Shown here piece by piece: positions 5,720 through 8,147 of a DNA stretch of 8,147 bases. The stretch is from positions 1 to 8,147 of the forward strand of contig DETS01000082.1 in the NCBI GenBank assembly GCA_002361735.1, in the 5' to 3' direction. A model generated the notes under the pieces. The model saw only the letters and a program-made list of their open reading frames with translations, was not told where the DNA came from and did not search any database. Position numbers and translations under genes: made by a program. Every line of letters begins with the position of its first letter. Position 1 is the first letter of the stretch. The stretch comes from Lachnospiraceae bacterium UBA3282 (GTDB taxonomy: Bacteria; Bacillota; Clostridia; Lachnospirales; Lachnospiraceae).

Positions 5720-6970
5720 ATGAAAAAAATTGTGAAGCTGATTGCTGCATTGACTGTGACTGCGCAAGTGCTTGCAGGCTGCGGTTCTGCGGGGAATGCG
5801 GAGGAAACATCCGGGGCAGCCGAGGCCCCTGCGGCGGAAGCAGAACTGGCACCTGATCCGACAAACCTTTCTTATCTGGAAGAAGTTCAGATTGTGGATT
5901 TTTTTGGTGATGGGGCAGAGTACCCGCTCTATGCGCCTAAAGGCGGTGAGAATGAGGACGGCTTCTTTTATTTTTGGGATCATGGCGTTACTTTTACTGC
6001 TTCAATTTACAACTGCGGTTATCCTGATATGGCGGCTGAAGCTTTGCAGATGTATCTGCAGGAATCGATAAACCAGCAGGCAAAGAATTGGCAGGAAAAT
6101 CCTGATTATTCGGAAGTCGGTGTGGGGGAAATCCTGGAAAAGGAGGACGACCGCTATTTATTTTTGACTGCGAAGGTGAAAGATCTTTACGGTACGCCCT
6201 ATCAGACGACAAAGCTGATTTATATGAGCGTCAGGGACGGCGGTGTCGGTGTTTTTTGGGATATGGAAGTCAAGGAAAGAGAGCAGGATGAGGAGACATT
6301 GCCTTTGATCAAAGAGGTGGGGCGTTGCTACGGCATTCATCTGGGTGAACTGGTAATGGAAGATGGGACGTGGTCTGAGCAGAACGCGCAGCGCGAGGCG
6401 GATCAGCAGGATGTCTACGAGCCCGATGAGGGGGATCCCGTGCTGGAAAAGGTGGAAGGATATCAGTATCTTGGTATCCTGACGATCAACCTTGATGAGG
6501 AAGGAAATGTTACCTGTCCGGTTCTGGTGCCGATGGGATGGAATACGACCGCTGACGAAAAAAGAGTGTCAACGTCGATTCATGGCGTTTCAGTGCGGGC
6601 AAGCGGTAATTACTCTACCGGTCCCATGAATTTTCAGTCGATGGTACAGCAGGAGGCGGATTGGGAGCTGCAGTATTACAGCGATTCGGAGGAGGAAAAC
6701 CGCAATGTGCGGATAACCGAAGTCATGCCCATGCAGGGACAGGAGTCGGGTGTCTATTACATTCTCGAATATGAAGAAAAAGATTTCAAATCGGAGGATT
6801 ATTATAAGAGAGCGGATATTACCTGTATGATTCTGGTGAAAGAAAAGCACTATGTGACCTGCAAGATCAGCTTAAAGAGCGCCGAGTATGACAGTACGAC
6901 AAACAGCCTGATTAAGGAACTGGAAACAGCTTACGGGCTCGATTTGTCGGCGTGGTATGCCGACGAGTGA
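5720..6970 (+). CDS. Lipoprotein with an apparent duplicated domain, function unknown
   Basis: A 416-aa secreted lipoprotein. The signal peptide is MKKIVKL, a hydrophobic stretch and the lipobox L-A-G-C with lipidated Cys21, followed by an Ala/Glu-rich linker (about 22-47). The mature part seems to hold two related domains. The segment at about 131-210 (VGEILEKEDDRYLFLTAKV, then LIYMSVRDG, ending IKEVGRCYGIHL) lines up with about 329-410 (VRITEV, YYILEYEE, CMILVKEKHY, ending IKELETAYGLDL). This is an alignment by eye. No enzymatic motif is seen. An upstream in-frame ATG at 5675 would add 15 basic residues. ATG5720 is preferred because GAGGGAGAG lies at 5708-5716 and the protein then begins with a standard lipoprotein signal. 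It is followed closely by another lipoprotein gene. A role in envelope or substrate binding is possible but not shown. Confidence 0.9.
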   Translation: MKKIVKLIAALTVTAQVLAGCGSAGNAEETSGAAEAPAAEAELAPDPTNLSYLEEVQIVDFFGDGAEYPLYAPKGGENEDGFFYFWDHGVTFTASIYNCGYPDMAAEALQMYLQESINQQAKNWQENPDYSEVGVGEILEKEDDRYLFLTAKVKDLYGTPYQTTKLIYMSVRDGGVGVFWDMEVKEREQDEETLPLIKEVGRCYGIHLGELVMEDGTWSEQNAQREADQQDVYEPDEGDPVLEKVEGYQYLGILTINLDEEGNVTCPVLVPMGWNTTADEKRVSTSIHGVSVRASGNYSTGPMNFQSMVQQEADWELQYYSDSEEENRNVRITEVMPMQGQESGVYYILEYEEKDFKSEDYYKRADITCMILVKEKHYVTCKISLKSAEYDSTTNSLIKELETAYGLDLSAWYADE

Positions 6971-7001
6971 ACGTAGCGGATAAAGGAGAGAAGGAAGCGG
7001 C

Positions 7002-8015
7002 ATGAAAAAAAGAATAAATGAGAGAATAGAGAGGAAGCGTTTGCGATTTATTGGGCTGGGGATGGCGCTCATTTTGTCGCTTGCGGGCTGCGGTGCAGGA
7101 GCAAATGAGGAGGAAAGGGCGGCGCGTGATGCGGCATCAAAAAGTGTAGAGACTGAGAGCGGCGCAGAAGATACGAGCGCGGCGGATGCAACAGAAAATG
7201 CAGAAGATGCAAACGGGACAGCGGCAGCGGGTAATACAGACGAAACGGAAGGAAAGAAGCCTGTCACCATGGCAGGACTGATGAAAGAAAGCAAGCAGGA
7301 ACAAGAGGCGGAGGGGGAGAAACTTCCCGAGACGATTCTTTGGTTCAATGCTACCTATGCGCCTTTGACTTACAGCAACGGTTGGGACTGGCGGCTGATT
7401 GCGGGCAGGGAGCCAACGGAAGATAATAAGAAGTCAACAAAGAATCTTATAGAATACAGCTGGAGCGTAAAGGACAGGGAGACCGCGTTGGAGACGACCG
7501 CAAAACTGCTAAAGGACGGACATCGGAAAAAATGCCTTGACTATACAATGCAGATGGATGAATGGGGGCTTCTTGACGTAGGAGAGGAGGAGTTCGTTCA
7601 GCAGATCGTGACGAAGGATTTGGGAGATGAAATTGGTCGATATGCAGTAGCCTATCTGTTTCATCAGGCGGGGATCGAACCGGAATATATTGCGGCATGG
7701 GATCTGTGTCGGGTGAATCAGCTTTATGCGGATTATTATTTCTGCGGCTATATGTCCTACGAGGAGGCGATGGATGCTTCTCTGGCAAACTCTTTGAATC
7801 TGCAGGAACTTTACGGATCCTGGGAAGAAATGGTGGAGGCATATTTGTTGGGCTACCAGTTTTGGCAGGGAGAGCCGATCTTGAATGTGAGCGGTTATGA
7901 TTATGGATATGATTCCCCTTCGCAGGAACGCAGGCATTACTATGAAATGCTGCAGGAGCTGGAGGATGGACCGTACACCCTTGACTGGAATATGGAGTTA
8001 AAAAAGAGCTGGTAA
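7002..8015 (+). CDS. Lipoprotein with DUF1266-like domain
   Basis: A 337-aa protein with a long charged N-region (1-15), a hydrophobic core and the lipobox S-L-A-G-C at Cys30. A low-complexity Ala/Glu/Thr/Asp linker (about 35-108) then separates the anchor from a globular part (about 112-337). That part resembles DUF1266: SWSVKDRETA (153-162), then GHR (173-175), AWDLCR (232-237), GYMSYEEA (249-256) and SWEEMVEAYLLGYQFW (273-288). In the family these form a helical domain with W-D-x-x-R and SW..y...Yl.G..fW signatures; its biochemical role is unknown. The assignment is from recalled motifs. The start has AAGGAAG (6991-6997). The gene begins 31 nt after the preceding lipoprotein, so the two probably share a transcript and may act together at the membrane. 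Most DUF1266 proteins I recall are not lipoproteins, which makes this export notable. Confidence 0.88.
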   Translation: MKKRINERIERKRLRFIGLGMALILSLAGCGAGANEEERAARDAASKSVETESGAEDTSAADATENAEDANGTAAAGNTDETEGKKPVTMAGLMKESKQEQEAEGEKLPETILWFNATYAPLTYSNGWDWRLIAGREPTEDNKKSTKNLIEYSWSVKDRETALETTAKLLKDGHRKKCLDYTMQMDEWGLLDVGEEEFVQQIVTKDLGDEIGRYAVAYLFHQAGIEPEYIAAWDLCRVNQLYADYYFCGYMSYEEAMDASLANSLNLQELYGSWEEMVEAYLLGYQFWQGEPILNVSGYDYGYDSPSQERRHYYEMLQELEDGPYTLDWNMELKKSW

Positions 8016-8038
8016 AACGCCCTGAAAAAAAGATTGAG

Positions 8039-8076
8039 AAAAACAAGAAAACCAGTTGACACGCAAACTTGTTTTT
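8039..8076. repeat. Inverted repeat overlapping the tRNA promoter
   Basis: AAAAACAAG (8039-8047) is the perfect reverse complement of CTTGTTTTT (8068-8076), separated by 20 nt that contain the -35 box. As RNA from the upstream lipoprotein gene it would end in a T5 run, so it might act as a weak, A/T-rich terminator. As DNA it could be an operator. The sequence does not decide between these. Confidence 0.5.
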
Positions 8077-8084
8077 GCTAGAAT
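8056..8084 (+). promoter_or_regulatory. Near-consensus sigma-70-type promoter for the tRNA
   Basis: TTGACA (8056-8061) is a perfect -35 box, and TAGAAT (8079-8084) is a -10 box with one mismatch to TATAAT. The spacer is 17 bp, the optimum. Transcription would start at about 8090-8092, some 32-34 nt before the tRNA 5' end, leaving a leader for RNase P to remove. The strength suits a stable-RNA gene. Confidence 0.85.
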
Positions 8085-8123
8085 AATCTTTGCGCTCCGC
8101 TTAACGGGGTGTGCTGTGAACAC

Positions 8124-8147
8124 GGAGAGGTATCGAAGTGGTCATAA
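8124..8147 (+). tRNA. 5' end of a tRNA, probably tRNA-Ser (cut by window edge)
   Basis: The last 24 bases read as the start of a tRNA: acceptor strand GGAGAGG (8124-8130), T8 and A9, then a D-arm start TCG and the D-loop AAGTGGTCATAA with the conserved GG. This opening matches clostridial tRNA-Ser genes as I recall them. The anticodon and 3' half lie beyond the window, so the amino acid is provisional. A strong promoter lies directly upstream. Confidence 0.72.

Noticed and set aside
8095..8127. CTCCG in the tRNA leader complementary to CGGAG at the tRNA 5' end
   Set aside because: The pairing has only 5 bp and would compete with the acceptor stem of the tRNA; it is probably chance.

Overview
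The window looks like a chromosomal housekeeping segment from a Gram-positive anaerobe of the Firmicutes, most likely Lachnospiraceae (Clostridia). This is an inference from four things: the order tsaE-tsaB-rimI followed shortly by tsaD, strong AGGAGG-type ribosome binding sites, moderate GC with A-rich spacers, and two tandem lipoproteins with short lipobox signal peptides and Ala/Glu/Thr-rich linkers. All ten protein genes are on the + strand, and no stretch over 300 bases lacks a gene.

Region 1 (1-1720) holds tsaE, tsaB and rimI. TsaE and TsaB belong to the machinery that makes N6-threonylcarbamoyladenosine (t6A) at A37 of ANN-decoding tRNAs. RimI is the ribosomal-protein N-acetyltransferase usually found beside tsaB, and it overlaps tsaB by 4 nt. 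A perfect 11-bp hairpin lies upstream of tsaE.

Region 2 (1721-3865) holds a small four-cysteine, probably zinc-binding protein, an RNase Z-type metallo-beta-lactamase (tRNA 3'-end processing family) and a membrane-anchored protein of unknown function. The spacers here are unusually structured. A two-hairpin element occurs twice, before the four-cysteine gene and before tsaD. Its first hairpin keeps its sequence, while its second changes sequence but keeps its fold. A separate cluster of three hairpins precedes the RNase Z gene. The loop of its middle hairpin is exactly complementary to the bases just before that gene's Shine-Dalgarno site.

Region 3 (3866-5634) holds tsaD, the catalytic subunit for t6A, followed after 2 nt by ispD of the MEP isoprenoid pathway.

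Region 4 (5635-8015) holds two tandem predicted lipoproteins. The first appears to carry a duplicated domain. The second carries a domain that resembles DUF1266.

Region 5 (8016-8147) holds a near-consensus sigma-70-type promoter (TTGACA, 17 bp, TAGAAT) and the first 24 nt of a tRNA, probably tRNA-Ser, cut by the window edge.

The protein-coding content is mostly conventional. No defence system, CRISPR array, prophage or transposase gene is visible. The most unusual signals are the structured RNA/DNA repeats in the spacers.
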